Shown here in pieces: positions 24,062 to 33,183 of a stretch of DNA of 50,953 nt (within the stretch, counting starts at the first letter, position 1; each line of letters starts with the position of its first letter). The notes beneath the pieces were generated by a model, which saw only the letters and a list, made by a program, of their open reading frames with translations, made no database searches and was not told where the DNA came from. The translations under genes and the position numbers were made by a program. Source of the DNA: a virus; the IMG/VR virus record IMGVR_UViG_3300024252_000020, positions 1 through 50,953 of that record; one strand, given 5' to 3'.

Positions 24062-25963
24062 TTATCCTAGATCAGCAATAAATTGAGGCATCCAAATAAT
24101 ATCAACATCAGTTACAGCAGATGAGTTATATTCTGTGCTTATTCCTAGTCTCCAAACCATACCGCTTGTAGGAACTGTTGTTGTTGCTGTTCCAGCTGTG
24201 CTACTTAAGTATACCCACTGTCCTTGACCAGTTGTTGCAGAAGTTGTCTTAACATTTACAACACCTCCATGGACAGTATGCACCATAATTGCGCTAGTAT
24301 TGTTTTCAGCTGAAGTTTGTAGGGCAACACCAAAGGGAACATTTAGGTAGTTATTCGAATCATCACAATCAGAAAGTTCAAGACCACCATTAGCTCCCGT
24401 TTCAAAACTTAAAACGTGACCAACAGCAAATGCTGGGTGAGCTGCTGCTGGAACTAAACTTAGTCCTGCATTACCAGCAATTATTAGAGGCTGACTTACA
24501 TCTACACGACCTGCAGCAACTTCAACAACATTACTACCAGCAACTTGTAAGTCAACGCTTTGTCCTGAAGGTGCATCTACAACAATATCAGTTGAAGATG
24601 TTGCTGTTATTTCAAAAGTACCTGAAGATGTTGTGAGTAAAATATTTCCGTCACCTGCTGTGATATCATCTGCTGCAATTGATGAAGCTGTAACGTTTGT
24701 CTGGAAGTATGATTTAAGTGTTGTGGCTGCTATTTGCTTCATTGCGCCGTCATCATTTACGATAATTCTATCAGCATCTACTACTGTCATTGGAGAAGCT
24801 GATGTATCGCCATCAAGGATGTTAAGCTCTGCTGTTGTAATAGTGGCATCATCAAGGATGTTAAGTTCAGCTGCTGTTGATGTTACAGCTGTTCCGTTTA
24901 TTTTCAACCCACTAGTAATAAAGTTAACATTTTTATTGAAAGCAATATGTGAACTAGCATCTACCCATGTTATAGTAGCATCTGCACCATCAATAGTAAT
25001 TCCAGCACCATTTGCAGCAGCACTATTAGCAGCGCCGTTAGCAACAACAATATTTAAATCTTCAACTGTTAGTGTTGATGTATTAAGAGTAGTTGTATCA
25101 CCATTTACTGTAAGGTCACCTGTTACTGTTACATTACCTGCAAATAGTGCAGATGATGAAGCAGCTGTTGCGTGTGGTGTTAATGTCATATGAGTGACAT
25201 ATGTATTTTGAGACGCTATATCATTTCCAAGAGATAAAACACCGCCGTCTGCAACTGACATTTTCCAAGAATCACCAGCATCATCACCTTGATCAGCTTT
25301 AAGGTAAATAGATCCTGCATTTCCTTCGCCACCTTGAAAAATTTGCCCAGTAGCGTTTTCAAAAGTATTTGATTGAGTGAACGATAAAGATGATGTTCCA
25401 ATATAAGTTTTAAGACGAGAAATAGTAGACTTTCGATTTGTCCCATTTGCGCCATCATCTATTACAAATAAGTCAGCATCAACTATTGCAGCACCTATAT
25501 CTGTACCACCATCAATATCTAAGTTGGCTATAGCAAATGCTCCATCATTACAATCGAGAGTAGTAAATGTTCCTGCAGCGGCTGATGCGCCACCAATTAC
25601 AACACCATCAGCTGTCCCGCCATTAATATCTGCAGTAGTTACAGTGCCTAAATTTGTAAAAGTAATACCAGAAGCATTAACTTGAGAAGATGCATCAACT
25701 GTAATAGCTTTCGATGCTGCTGCTGTGCCTAATGTTGTTATGTCAACATAGTTTAATTCTGCAGCTGTAGCTGTTACGCTTGCTAACTTATTTAATTCTG
25801 CAGCTGTAGCTGTCATTGTTGTAGAACCTATTACAAACCCGCTTGCTGGGACTGTCAGGCTGCTCGTTAGCTCTATCCCATAGATCTCAACAGATTCATT
25901 GTCTCCGATTTTTTTAAAACTTCCGCTTTCATATATAACTAATTGATCAGTATAATCAGCCAT
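24062..25963 (-). CDS. Modular tail-fibre protein (633 aa)
   Basis: The N-terminus (MADYTDQLVIYESGSFKKIGDNESVEIYG) is similar in layout to that of the 744-residue fibre, suggesting the same attachment site on the virion. The body is Ala-, Thr- and Asp-rich with repeats of TATAAELN/TAELNILD, VTGDLTVNGDTTTLNTS and VVDADRIIVNDDGAMKQI; the last is related to [13 protein letters not shown] in the plus-strand fibres. The C-terminal 130 residues (AFAVGHVLSFETGANGG, GVALQTSAENNTSAIMVHTVHGG, WVYLSSTAG) form a compact beta domain that resembles head-decoration-type folds. It reads opposite to the neighbouring fibres and is the first gene of its short minus-strand operon. It is probably an alternative or additional fibre. 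Confidence 0.82.
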   Translation of the reverse strand: MADYTDQLVIYESGSFKKIGDNESVEIYGIELTSSLTVPASGFVIGSTTMTATAAELNKLASVTATAAELNYVDITTLGTAAASKAITVDASSQVNASGITFTNLGTVTTADINGGTADGVVIGGASAAAGTFTTLDCNDGAFAIANLDIDGGTDIGAAIVDADLFVIDDGANGTNRKSTISRLKTYIGTSSLSFTQSNTFENATGQIFQGGEGNAGSIYLKADQGDDAGDSWKMSVADGGVLSLGNDIASQNTYVTHMTLTPHATAASSSALFAGNVTVTGDLTVNGDTTTLNTSTLTVEDLNIVVANGAANSAAANGAGITIDGADATITWVDASSHIAFNKNVNFITSGLKINGTAVTSTAAELNILDDATITTAELNILDGDTSASPMTVVDADRIIVNDDGAMKQIAATTLKSYFQTNVTASSIAADDITAGDGNILLTTSSGTFEITATSSTDIVVDAPSGQSVDLQVAGSNVVEVAAGRVDVSQPLIIAGNAGLSLVPAAAHPAFAVGHVLSFETGANGGLELSDCDDSNNYLNVPFGVALQTSAENNTSAIMVHTVHGGVVNVKTTSATTGQGQWVYLSSTAGTATTTVPTSGMVWRLGISTEYNSSAVTDVDIIWMPQFIADLG

Positions 25964-26097
25964 TTCTAAATCCTTTCTTCGCTTTGTATTGCTTATATTT
26001 ATTAAATATCACATGTCAGTTTAAAGTTAGTATTTGTCATATAATTTTATAAAACAATAAGTCTTTTAATATAATATAAATGAAAGCGAGGTCTAAT
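25964..26097. promoter_or_regulatory. Divergent intergenic region with promoter-like boxes
   Basis: For the minus-strand fibre there is AATAAATA at 26003-25996 (one mismatch from the late consensus) and AAAGGA just before the ATG. For the plus-strand nuclease there is TATAAT at 26070-26075 overlapping TATAAATG at 26075-26082, but this leaves only about 15 bases to the ATG at 26098. No hairpin is visible. Confidence 0.3.
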
Positions 26098-26931
26098 ATG
26101 ACTGTATTAAAAGAACATATTTCTTATTCTGAAGTGCGTCAGTGGAAGGAATGTTCATGGAGACATAAACTTCTTTATATAGATAGACTATCAACATTTG
26201 AAGAAAGCCCACATTTGCATTATGGTACTATAATCCATGATGCGTGCGAACATTTTCTTAAAACAAGAGAATTGAAAGTAGAAGAAGTTAAAAATAAAAT
26301 TAAAAAAGTATGGGATAAACAAGGATTTGACTCTGAGGACTTTGTACAATTACAAACACAGAAGGCACAGCTTCAAGGATGGAAATATAAACATAGTAAG
26401 CTTAAAGACTGGCTTGATTGGTCCAGCGCAAGTATAAATGCTATACCTGAATTTCTAGAAGAGAATTTCCCGGGCTGGACAATAGTTTCAGCTGAAGAGC
26501 CGTTATATGAGTCAATGGAAAACATTCCCACGAAATTTAAAGGGTATATAGACTGCATTATTAAAGTACCTTACAAAGACGATTATAAGTATTGGGTTAT
26601 AGACTGGAAGACTTCAAACGGAAGAGGCTGGTCTTTAGATAAACAGAGAGACTTTAATACACAAGCGCAAGTTATACTATATAAATATTTTTGGGGTTTG
26701 AAAAACAATATAGACTTTAAAAACATACAGTGCGGTTTTGTGTTACTTAAAAAGCTAAAAACTTCTAGTAAAACGTGTCAGCTTGTTAAGGTTTCAAGTG
26801 GTCCTAAAAACTTAGAAAAGTCAATGAAAATGGTAAGAAGTATGATAAAGTCTGTTGAAAAAGAATTTTATTTAAAAAACAGACACTCGTGCATGTTTTG
26901 TGAATTCAAGGGAACTGAACATTGCAAGTAA
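26098..26931 (+). CDS. PD-(D/E)XK nuclease of Cas4/RecB type with Fe-S cysteines
   Basis: The protein has 277 residues. Catalytic elements are H47, D152 in GYIDCII, D169 and K171 in WVIDWKTS, and the Q189/Q191 region of TQAQVILYKY. C19 near the N-terminus, in the typical KECSWRHKLLYID, together with C265, C268 and C276 at the end, matches the [4Fe-4S] arrangement of Cas4, AddB and viral RecB-like nucleases. It should cut or resect DNA ends in recombination or replication. The start at 26098 is chosen for GAGG about 6 bases upstream; an ATG six codons earlier lacks one. It overlaps the glycosyltransferase gene by 10 bases. No CRISPR genes are near, so a phage recombination role is more likely than Cas4 function. 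Confidence 0.88.
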   Translation: MTVLKEHISYSEVRQWKECSWRHKLLYIDRLSTFEESPHLHYGTIIHDACEHFLKTRELKVEEVKNKIKKVWDKQGFDSEDFVQLQTQKAQLQGWKYKHSKLKDWLDWSSASINAIPEFLEENFPGWTIVSAEEPLYESMENIPTKFKGYIDCIIKVPYKDDYKYWVIDWKTSNGRGWSLDKQRDFNTQAQVILYKYFWGLKNNIDFKNIQCGFVLLKKLKTSSKTCQLVKVSSGPKNLEKSMKMVRSMIKSVEKEFYLKNRHSCMFCEFKGTEHCK

Positions 26932-28178
26932 TAGATGAAAAACAGAAGATTTTAGTTATATCTGACCATGCTTTGTATTCTAGCGGTGTAGCTGTTCAAA
27001 CAAAATCACTAATCATGGGATTATTAAAAACACAAAAGTATGAGTTTATACAGCTAGGTGCTGCTGTAAAGCATAAAGAATATAGCACAATTACAGTATC
27101 AGAAGACTTTCATATAAAGCCCATCGATGGTTTTGGTAACAAGAATTTATTAAGGTCAATCCTAATAAACGAAAGACCATCTGCAATAATAATATTTTCT
27201 GATCCAAGATTTTTTGAGTGGCTTTTTGAAATGGAAGACGAAATACATCAAGTATGTCCAATACTATGGTGGCATGTTTGGGATAATTGTCCTACGCCTA
27301 GATTCAATGACTGGATGTATGAATCTGTAGATATTATTAACTGTCATTCTTACTTGACTTATAGAATGTGTAGCGAAAATTTTCCTGACAAAACAAACTT
27401 TATACCCCACTCATTTTCTAAAACACAGTTTTTTAGATTAGATAACAATACAAAGGAAAAAGAGAAAGAAAGAATTTTAGGTAAAGAAAGAAAAGACAAT
27501 TTTGTTTGTCTCTGGATTAACAGGAATTGTTATAGAAAAAGACCCGGTGACGTTTTATATTCTTGGTCATTGTTTTTGAAAAAGTTAAGTAAAGAAAAAA
27601 AGAAAAAAGTTACGTTATTGATGCATACGAACCCAGAAGACAATTCGGGACAAAATCTAATTGAAATAGCAAAAAGTTTAAATATATTAGATACAATTGC
27701 ATTTTCAGTTGACATATTAGAAGAAAAGTTTATTAATATAATTCACAATATATCTGATGTTTGTTTAAACATGAGTTATAATGAAGGATTTGGACTTTCA
27801 ACGCTAGAGTCTATGATGGTAGGAAATCCAATTATAGCAACAAAAACGGGCGGTCTATATAGACAAGTAGTTGATTTTAGAGACAACACAGAAAATGGTG
27901 TAGCGTTAGAGCCAGAAGTCAAATCACTATCAGGGACTCAGGCTGTTCCTTATATATTCAAGGATTTTGTTAGCTGTGAAAAGGTTGCTTCTGCTATTTT
28001 TAAATTATATAACTTAACACCGTTACAATACAAAGCTATTAGTAAGAAAGTTGAAGTGTATTCAAGCGTTGCTTTTTCATACGAAAGCACAATTAAAATG
28101 TGGGATATTTCTTTATCAAAAACAATAAACGACTTTAAACATAGACAAAGTAAAGCAAAGGTTGCATATATAAAATGA
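26922..28178 (+). CDS. GT4-family glycosyltransferase
   Basis: The 418-residue, two-domain GT-B protein has an N-terminal domain with ILVISDHALYSSGVAVQT and a C-terminal donor-binding domain with the family motif E288-x7-E296 (EGFGLSTLE), followed by GNPIIATKTGG. Such retaining enzymes move sugar from a nucleotide-sugar to an acceptor. The start is TTG at 26922, with AAGGGA about 8 bases upstream, overlapping the nuclease stop. The downstream gene encodes a second GT4-like enzyme joined by ATGA. Acceptors could be modified bases in phage DNA, virion proteins or host surface glycan; the sequence does not say which. The Lys- and Glu-rich insert near residues 178-190 is unusual. Confidence 0.86.
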   Translation: MQVIDEKQKILVISDHALYSSGVAVQTKSLIMGLLKTQKYEFIQLGAAVKHKEYSTITVSEDFHIKPIDGFGNKNLLRSILINERPSAIIIFSDPRFFEWLFEMEDEIHQVCPILWWHVWDNCPTPRFNDWMYESVDIINCHSYLTYRMCSENFPDKTNFIPHSFSKTQFFRLDNNTKEKEKERILGKERKDNFVCLWINRNCYRKRPGDVLYSWSLFLKKLSKEKKKKVTLLMHTNPEDNSGQNLIEIAKSLNILDTIAFSVDILEEKFINIIHNISDVCLNMSYNEGFGLSTLESMMVGNPIIATKTGGLYRQVVDFRDNTENGVALEPEVKSLSGTQAVPYIFKDFVSCEKVASAIFKLYNLTPLQYKAISKKVEVYSSVAFSYESTIKMWDISLSKTINDFKHRQSKAKVAYIK

Positions 28179-29341
28179 AAAAAGTTTTATTAAAAGGACC
28201 AATTTTAACAAACTCTGGGTATGGTGTACATTCTAGACAAGTTTTTAAAGCGCTTAGAACAATAAATGATATAGACTTATATGTTCAGTCTACTATGTGG
28301 GGAAATACTTCTTGGATATTAGACGATAATTTCGACAATGGGATAATTGCTTCTATTGTAAAGTATTGTCACAAATCGAAAAAGGGATTAAAGTATGACA
28401 CTTCATATCAAGTCATGTTGCCTAGCGAATGGCAAACAATAGCAGATAAAAATATAGGTATAACAGCAGGTTTTGAAGCTAATATTGTCAAATCATCTTG
28501 GATTGATTCCTGTAATAATATGGATCATATAATAGTGCCCTCAGAATTTTCTAGAAATGCATTTATTACGACTTCAATAAATTGTAACAAAAAAATAATA
28601 ACAAACATGTCAGTTGTAAACGAGTGGTATTATGACGAATTTGATAAAGATATTAGTAACGAAGAGTACTTAATCGACTTAAAGTATGACAAAAACATTC
28701 TTATTATTGGACAAATTTGTAGCATTAATAGTTATGAATGTGATAGAAAAAATATACTAAAAACTGTGTCTGTTGCAGCTGAATTTGTAAAAGACAAGGA
28801 TATAGGAATTATATTAAAAGTAAATCTAGGAAGTTATAGCGTCTCTTCTTTCAATAAAATTAAAGATGTACTAAAAGAATTACTTCCTGACGACGTTTTG
28901 AAAAAAGTTGCTATTGTTTTTGGATCTTTAGACGTCAAAGAACTCAAAAGTTTATATGAACACAAAAAAATAAGTTGCATGTTATCTGGTACAAGTGCTG
29001 AGGGGTGGGGCTTGCCATTTATAGAAGCTGCTTCTTGTGGAATGCCTATAATTGCACCAAACTTTTCAGCGTATAAGGAGTTTTTAGGAAATGATTTTTT
29101 AAAAATAGAGTATGATATGAAGATAGTTTCAAAAGAATACTCTAATTTTTTTGATGAAGACACGTCACCTTTATGGTCAAACTTTAGAGAAGATAGTATG
29201 AAAAAATGTTTGCGGGATTTTTTTAAAAATGAAGACATATATATAGAAAATTCTAATAGACTAAAAAGTATTATTAAACAAAACTATAACATGTTGTCTA
29301 TAATAGAAGATTATAAAAAAGTCTTTGAAAGTAATTTTTAA
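28175..29341 (+). CDS. Second GT4-like glycosyltransferase
   Basis: The protein has 388 residues. The N-terminal Gly-rich start is KGPILTNSGYGVHSRQVFKAL. The acceptor half is followed by ILIIGQICSINSYECDRKN and the donor-site motif E276-x7-E284 (EGWGLPFIE), then AASCGMPIIAPNFSAY. The layout is the GT-B fold of family GT4. It overlaps the preceding glycosyltransferase by ATGA, so the two are made together and probably act in one pathway, for instance successive sugar additions. No methyltransferase, base-hydroxylase or sugar-nucleotide synthesis gene is in the window, so the acceptor remains open. Confidence 0.83.
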   Translation: MKKVLLKGPILTNSGYGVHSRQVFKALRTINDIDLYVQSTMWGNTSWILDDNFDNGIIASIVKYCHKSKKGLKYDTSYQVMLPSEWQTIADKNIGITAGFEANIVKSSWIDSCNNMDHIIVPSEFSRNAFITTSINCNKKIITNMSVVNEWYYDEFDKDISNEEYLIDLKYDKNILIIGQICSINSYECDRKNILKTVSVAAEFVKDKDIGIILKVNLGSYSVSSFNKIKDVLKELLPDDVLKKVAIVFGSLDVKELKSLYEHKKISCMLSGTSAEGWGLPFIEAASCGMPIIAPNFSAYKEFLGNDFLKIEYDMKIVSKEYSNFFDEDTSPLWSNFREDSMKKCLRDFFKNEDIYIENSNRLKSIIKQNYNMLSIIEDYKKVFESNF

Positions 29342-29343
29342 AT

Positions 29344-29646
29344 ATGCTTTACATTTTAATCTTCTCTATTTTAATAAATTTTATATTGTTATACTTTTGT
29401 ATAAAATTTGGAATTACAATTATAAAAATTCAAGAAATTATTGAGGAATGTTTAGATGTAATTGATGAAAAGTACAATAACGTTGTTAGAATCCTAGAGA
29501 TTCCTGTTTTTTCTGACAGTCCAGAAATTAAAAGGATGATTAATGAACTTGATCAAATAAAACTATCAATTATCTATATTGCAAACAAACTTAGCATGAA
29601 TGATTTACGTACAGAAGAAGAAAAGGATGAAGAGTTTGAAAAGTAA
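29344..29646 (+). CDS. Small single-pass membrane protein with helical domain
   Basis: The protein has 100 residues. The first 28 form a strongly hydrophobic membrane segment (MLYILIFSILINFILLYFC). The rest is an acidic amphipathic helix region ending in RTEEEKDEEFEK. It starts 2 bases after the glycosyltransferase stop and its end overlaps the late sigma factor gene by 20 bases. No function is recognised. A membrane-associated partner for the adjacent enzymes or a lysis accessory are possibilities only. Confidence 0.68.
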   Translation: MLYILIFSILINFILLYFCIKFGITIIKIQEIIEECLDVIDEKYNNVVRILEIPVFSDSPEIKRMINELDQIKLSIIYIANKLSMNDLRTEEEKDEEFEK

Positions 29647-30355
29647 GGATAAAAAACAAAAAAGCAAAAAAAATTATTATTTTACTAAACAGACTCAAGA
29701 GATGATTGTTAAATACCAGAATGAGAAGCTTAAAAGAAAAAAGGATGAGATTTATAGTTTGTATATACATCCAGCGCTTACAGAGCTTGTTCACAACTTA
29801 GTTTCAGTATATAAATACAAGTCAGCAAATGAAAGTATTCTTCATTTAAAGTCTGACTGTGTTTCTTTTTTATTTGAAACATTACACAAGTGGAATCCAG
29901 AAAATGGAACAAAAGCATTTTCTTATTTCAATGTTGTAGCAAAAAACTGGTTAACTATTAATTCTAGAAGACTTTTGAAAAACGCTAAAAGAAGTGTATC
30001 TATGGATTCATTAGAAGATTTTTCTAGTGACGAAAAAAGGTGTTTGGCAGAAATTGATATTGACTACTCACATGAAAATATATTCGTCAAGGATGAAAAA
30101 TTCGTCATTATAAGAGAAATGATAGAATATATAAAAACTCTACTTAAAGACGAGAAAGACATAAGGTGTATTGACGCAATACATCATATATACAATAATA
30201 TTGATAGCTTGGATTACTTAAATAAGCGTGCCATTTTTGTTTACTTAAGAGAGATATCTGGCTTAAACAGTTCAGAGTTAAGTTCTTCTTTGTCAAGTAT
30301 TAGAAAACATTATAAAAAAATTGCTGGACCAGATAAAATGTTTGACTGGTTTTGA
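29627..30355 (+). CDS. gp55: gp55-like late transcription sigma factor
   Basis: The protein has 242 residues. A basic N-terminus (MKSLKSKDKKQKSKKNYYFTKQT) is followed by HPALTELVHNLVSVYKY, then SDCVSFLFETLHKWNPENGTKAFSYFN and VAKNWLTINSRRLLKN. These read as the sigma region 2 helices (core binding and -10 recognition) in the arrangement of T4 gp55. There is no standard region 4, as expected for gp55. In T4 the factor directs RNA polymerase to TATAAATA late promoters with gp33 and the sliding clamp. The start at 29627 is picked for the purine-rich GAAGAAG upstream; an ATG at 29600 is possible. It lies just before the baseplate operon. Confidence 0.78.
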   Translation: MKSLKSKDKKQKSKKNYYFTKQTQEMIVKYQNEKLKRKKDEIYSLYIHPALTELVHNLVSVYKYKSANESILHLKSDCVSFLFETLHKWNPENGTKAFSYFNVVAKNWLTINSRRLLKNAKRSVSMDSLEDFSSDEKRCLAEIDIDYSHENIFVKDEKFVIIREMIEYIKTLLKDEKDIRCIDAIHHIYNNIDSLDYLNKRAIFVYLREISGLNSSELSSSLSSIRKHYKKIAGPDKMFDWF

Positions 30356-30365
30356 GGTGTGATCA

Positions 30366-30740
30366 ATGATAGAAAACGTCGATGAAATATCAAAAAAAAT
30401 AAGTAAAAACGAGAAAAAAGAAAATCAAATTAAGAATTTTTCTGATATACTTGAATCTATAGATACTTTGGAAAACAAAAAAAAGATGTTATGGAAAGAA
30501 GTATATGAAAACTCTATTGAAGACAGAGAAAAGGCTAAACTTTTATTTAACGACGCATATATTTCAATGCAAGGTGGCGTTAACGAGCATATGAACATAG
30601 GTGCTATTATGTCTAAGTATATTGAAAGAATGAGTAAGTCTAATGATCAAATTTTAAAATTAGCTGAGCTAATTGCAAAAGAAGAAGAAAAGTCCGAGTC
30701 AATTTCTTCAGACGACATATTTAGTCAAATAAACGGATAA
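30366..30740 (+). CDS. Helical protein of unknown function between sigma factor and baseplate genes
   Basis: The protein has 124 residues and is predicted almost entirely helical, with coiled-coil character near the N-terminus (SKKISKNEKKENQIKN) and a conserved-looking core (RAKLLFNDAY-type, MQGGVNEHMNIGAIMSKYIERM). The acidic end is EEEKSESISSDD. GAGG lies about 10 bases upstream of the ATG at 30366. Position and size would suit a small terminase subunit, a late co-activator or a baseplate chaperone, but no motif decides among these. It stops 3 bases before the hub gene. Confidence 0.68.
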   Translation: MIENVDEISKKISKNEKKENQIKNFSDILESIDTLENKKKMLWKEVYENSIEDREKAKLLFNDAYISMQGGVNEHMNIGAIMSKYIERMSKSNDQILKLAELIAKEEEKSESISSDDIFSQING

Positions 30741-30743
30741 ATT

Positions 30744-32645
30744 ATGTTTATACAAGCAAGAGCTTTATATATTATAGGAAACAATGTAGGAAATGCAGCA
30801 AAGATAGACGAAGATTTAAGCTCTGCTGGGATAAAAAATAGATTTTTCAATAGTAACCCAAGCATATTTTCCAATAGAGAATATATTAATTTTTTAAACA
30901 AATTGCCGCCAGAGTGCGTTTTTGCTGTAAAGAGTAATTCTAGCTTTAATAGTAATGAGTCTGCTGTATTCATAATATCAATCCCGTTTGTTTCTTCACA
31001 CCTCGGACTAGCAGTAAAAGTAGGAGAAACAATATGGCTTCAAGAAAACAATATTTCAAAAGGTGAAAGTAATTTCTATAGCATAAATGGATTTTATTTA
31101 GGTAGAGCTCATAGCTATTTTACGTCCGAGGATGTTAGTTACTGTTACGATTCTAGAGAAGAAAATATATTTAAATCTTCTAGAAAGTCATTCGCAGAAT
31201 CAAACATAACAAAAAACAACGTTTATGATAAGATGAAAAATATCAAGCAAGAAAACATAAGAAAGCATGCAGTTTATTCTCATGATTTTAACATACGCGC
31301 TGAAGAATCTAAATTTGTTTCTAACTCAAATATATACTTTAAGGATAAAATAAACTCTTATTCTTTAAAACCTACTTCAATGTTTATTAAAAATCCAGAA
31401 GATGTTGCAGTTCGTGGTACATATAATACCTTAGTGAGTTTAACAAGTGAAGTTGACAATTATTCTAAAGATACAAGATACGGTTCTATAGAACTTGTAG
31501 CAGGATATGGAGAATACTCTAAGAAAAACGTAGAATATGTCAGCCTATCATTACAAGATAGTAACAACAATGCATTAAACAAAAAAACAGAACTGCTTAA
31601 ATTTGAGTCAGATATTGCAGGATTACAGATACATAATGGAATTCATTATGAAACAATTAAGTCGAACATGTCTTTTGTTAATGAAGGATTAGCTTCAAGC
31701 TTAAACTTAAACAAATACGAAAACAACTACTTGACATCTAAATACAGATATGATAGAGATGCTGCATCATTCTCTATATCAGAATATAACTTGAGAAATT
31801 TAGAAATAAATAAATATAATAAACTAAATATTCAAGATATACAAGACTTTGTTTACGAAAACAATACTCAAGGCAGCTTGCTTGATAACAATAAATTTAT
31901 AGTACATACAGTTCCTAAAAATTATCCAGACATAGAATCTTCTAACATTGTTGACATATACTCAGGCGGCTCTTCACTCTCAGGAGTTGCTGATAGTATT
32001 ATTTTTTGTACACACTATACTAAACATGGGGGTAACGAAGATTACAACAATATAAGACTAATACAAAGCAACAGTGATGACAACTTGTCGTCACAGATCG
32101 CTTTAAATAGTTCTGGCAATATATTAATTGATGGTCATAAAATATTAATTGGATCTTATGATAGATTAAGAAATAAAAAAAATGGTAAGTCAGCGCTAGT
32201 GTATTTAGGTAATTCTGATACTTCGCAAAGTGTAGTATTAGGTGAACAATTAAATCAATTTTTAGAAGAAATTGTAACAGTCCAGAAAACAGTATTTGTT
32301 TTGCTTAAGCAGATATTAATGTCAATGAACGAAGCAGATACAACTTCACATGTTGTATTAGATCAAACATTACAAGCTTTACAAGAATTATCAATTAGCG
32401 GCTCAATGCTACCGGCGCCGCTTGCACCTGTAGCCGCAATATTTTCAAATTTATTGGGGGGTATTGCACAACCGATGATGGATAACGAAAGCTTAAAAAA
32501 TACAAATAGTAGTAATGAAACGTTTATAAAAGAAAAGATTTTGACAAATAAAAACAATGACAGCACAGAGTTATACATCAAGAAGCTTGAAAATATTGTC
32601 AATAATCTTGATAAACAATTAAGTAAATTTGTTAAAACTTCATGA
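30744..32645 (+). CDS. Baseplate hub protein (gp5/spike-like)
   Basis: The protein has 633 residues. The N-terminal third contains FVSSHLGLAVKVGETIWLQE and GFYLGRAHSYFTSEDVSY, the pattern of the gp5-type OB-fold in phage spikes. The central region has beta-structure typical of tail-needle proteins. Near residue 445-500 the sequence SSGNILIDGHKILIGSYD and YLGNSDTSQSVVLGEQLNQ matches the usual end of phage baseplate spike or assembly V-type proteins. The last 130 residues are helical, with a hydrophobic stretch (APLAPVAAIFSNLLGG). No lysozyme domain is seen, unlike T4 gp5. It precedes gp25 and gp6 in the expected order, and it probably forms the hub or membrane-piercing needle base. Confidence 0.75.
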   Translation: MFIQARALYIIGNNVGNAAKIDEDLSSAGIKNRFFNSNPSIFSNREYINFLNKLPPECVFAVKSNSSFNSNESAVFIISIPFVSSHLGLAVKVGETIWLQENNISKGESNFYSINGFYLGRAHSYFTSEDVSYCYDSREENIFKSSRKSFAESNITKNNVYDKMKNIKQENIRKHAVYSHDFNIRAEESKFVSNSNIYFKDKINSYSLKPTSMFIKNPEDVAVRGTYNTLVSLTSEVDNYSKDTRYGSIELVAGYGEYSKKNVEYVSLSLQDSNNNALNKKTELLKFESDIAGLQIHNGIHYETIKSNMSFVNEGLASSLNLNKYENNYLTSKYRYDRDAASFSISEYNLRNLEINKYNKLNIQDIQDFVYENNTQGSLLDNNKFIVHTVPKNYPDIESSNIVDIYSGGSSLSGVADSIIFCTHYTKHGGNEDYNNIRLIQSNSDDNLSSQIALNSSGNILIDGHKILIGSYDRLRNKKNGKSALVYLGNSDTSQSVVLGEQLNQFLEEIVTVQKTVFVLLKQILMSMNEADTTSHVVLDQTLQALQELSISGSMLPAPLAPVAAIFSNLLGGIAQPMMDNESLKNTNSSNETFIKEKILTNKNNDSTELYIKKLENIVNNLDKQLSKFVKTS

Positions 32646-32694
32646 AATTCTTTGTTGTTTGATAATTATTATTAAAGATTTATGAAGGTTTTAA

Positions 32695-33177
32695 ATGTCT
32701 CAGTATGTTTTTAAAAACACGGGAAAGAATATAAATGATATAAAAAAGCGTATTAGTCGTCAAGATGTCATTGAAGCTGAGATATCTAGTCCAATAGGCA
32801 TTGTTTTGCCGTTAAGGAGTAGTCAAAAACCTAGTGAAACTTTGTTTTCAATGACGTATGACGAAAATGATCAAATTAAGGTAAATTTAAAAAATTTAAT
32901 TTTAACTAAAAAAGGTGAATATTTAGGGCGCCCTAATTTTGGAACTGACTTGATAGAACTATATCATTCAAGTAACAAAGAAAATGTTGATGAATTAGCG
33001 ATGGAAGAAGTTAAAAATGCTGTTTCCGTTTATATGCCTTTTATAGACTTAGAAGACTATACTTCAAAAATAGTTAATGCTACAGAAATAAATTCACCTT
33101 ATATTGAAATATCTATAAAGTATTCATACAAAAACAAAAAAAACGAAGTTTTATTAAAACTACAATTCTCGAGGTAA
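32695..33177 (+). CDS. gp25: gp25-like baseplate wedge protein
   Basis: The protein has 160 residues. The core IKVNLKNLILTKKGEYLGRPNFGTDLIELYH is the gp25/lysozyme-like wedge fold signature conserved in T4, P2 and contractile injection systems; the G-R-P-x-F-G turn is diagnostic. It sits at the inner baseplate where the sheath begins. The ATG has GAAGG about 6 bases upstream in the 49-base gap after the hub gene. The N-terminal 50 residues before the core are longer than in many gp25 proteins. The gene is directly followed by gp6, the normal partner order. Confidence 0.9.
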   Translation: MSQYVFKNTGKNINDIKKRISRQDVIEAEISSPIGIVLPLRSSQKPSETLFSMTYDENDQIKVNLKNLILTKKGEYLGRPNFGTDLIELYHSSNKENVDELAMEEVKNAVSVYMPFIDLEDYTSKIVNATEINSPYIEISIKYSYKNKKNEVLLKLQFSR

Positions 33178-33183
33178 TAAATA

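Noticed and set aside
24633-25193. 186-codon open frame on the plus strand opposite the 24062 fibre
   Set aside because: It mirrors Ala/Thr-rich fibre codons, has no ribosome-binding site, and the minus-strand fibre is clearly the gene.
26098-26931. Cas4 of a CRISPR system
   Set aside because: The Fe-S Cys pattern matches Cas4, but no cas1, cas2 or repeat array is present, and RecB-like phage nucleases share the pattern.
32641-32661. Tiny frame ATGAAATTC...TGA after the hub gene
   Set aside because: It has only six codons and no ribosome-binding site; it is a chance ATGA overlap.
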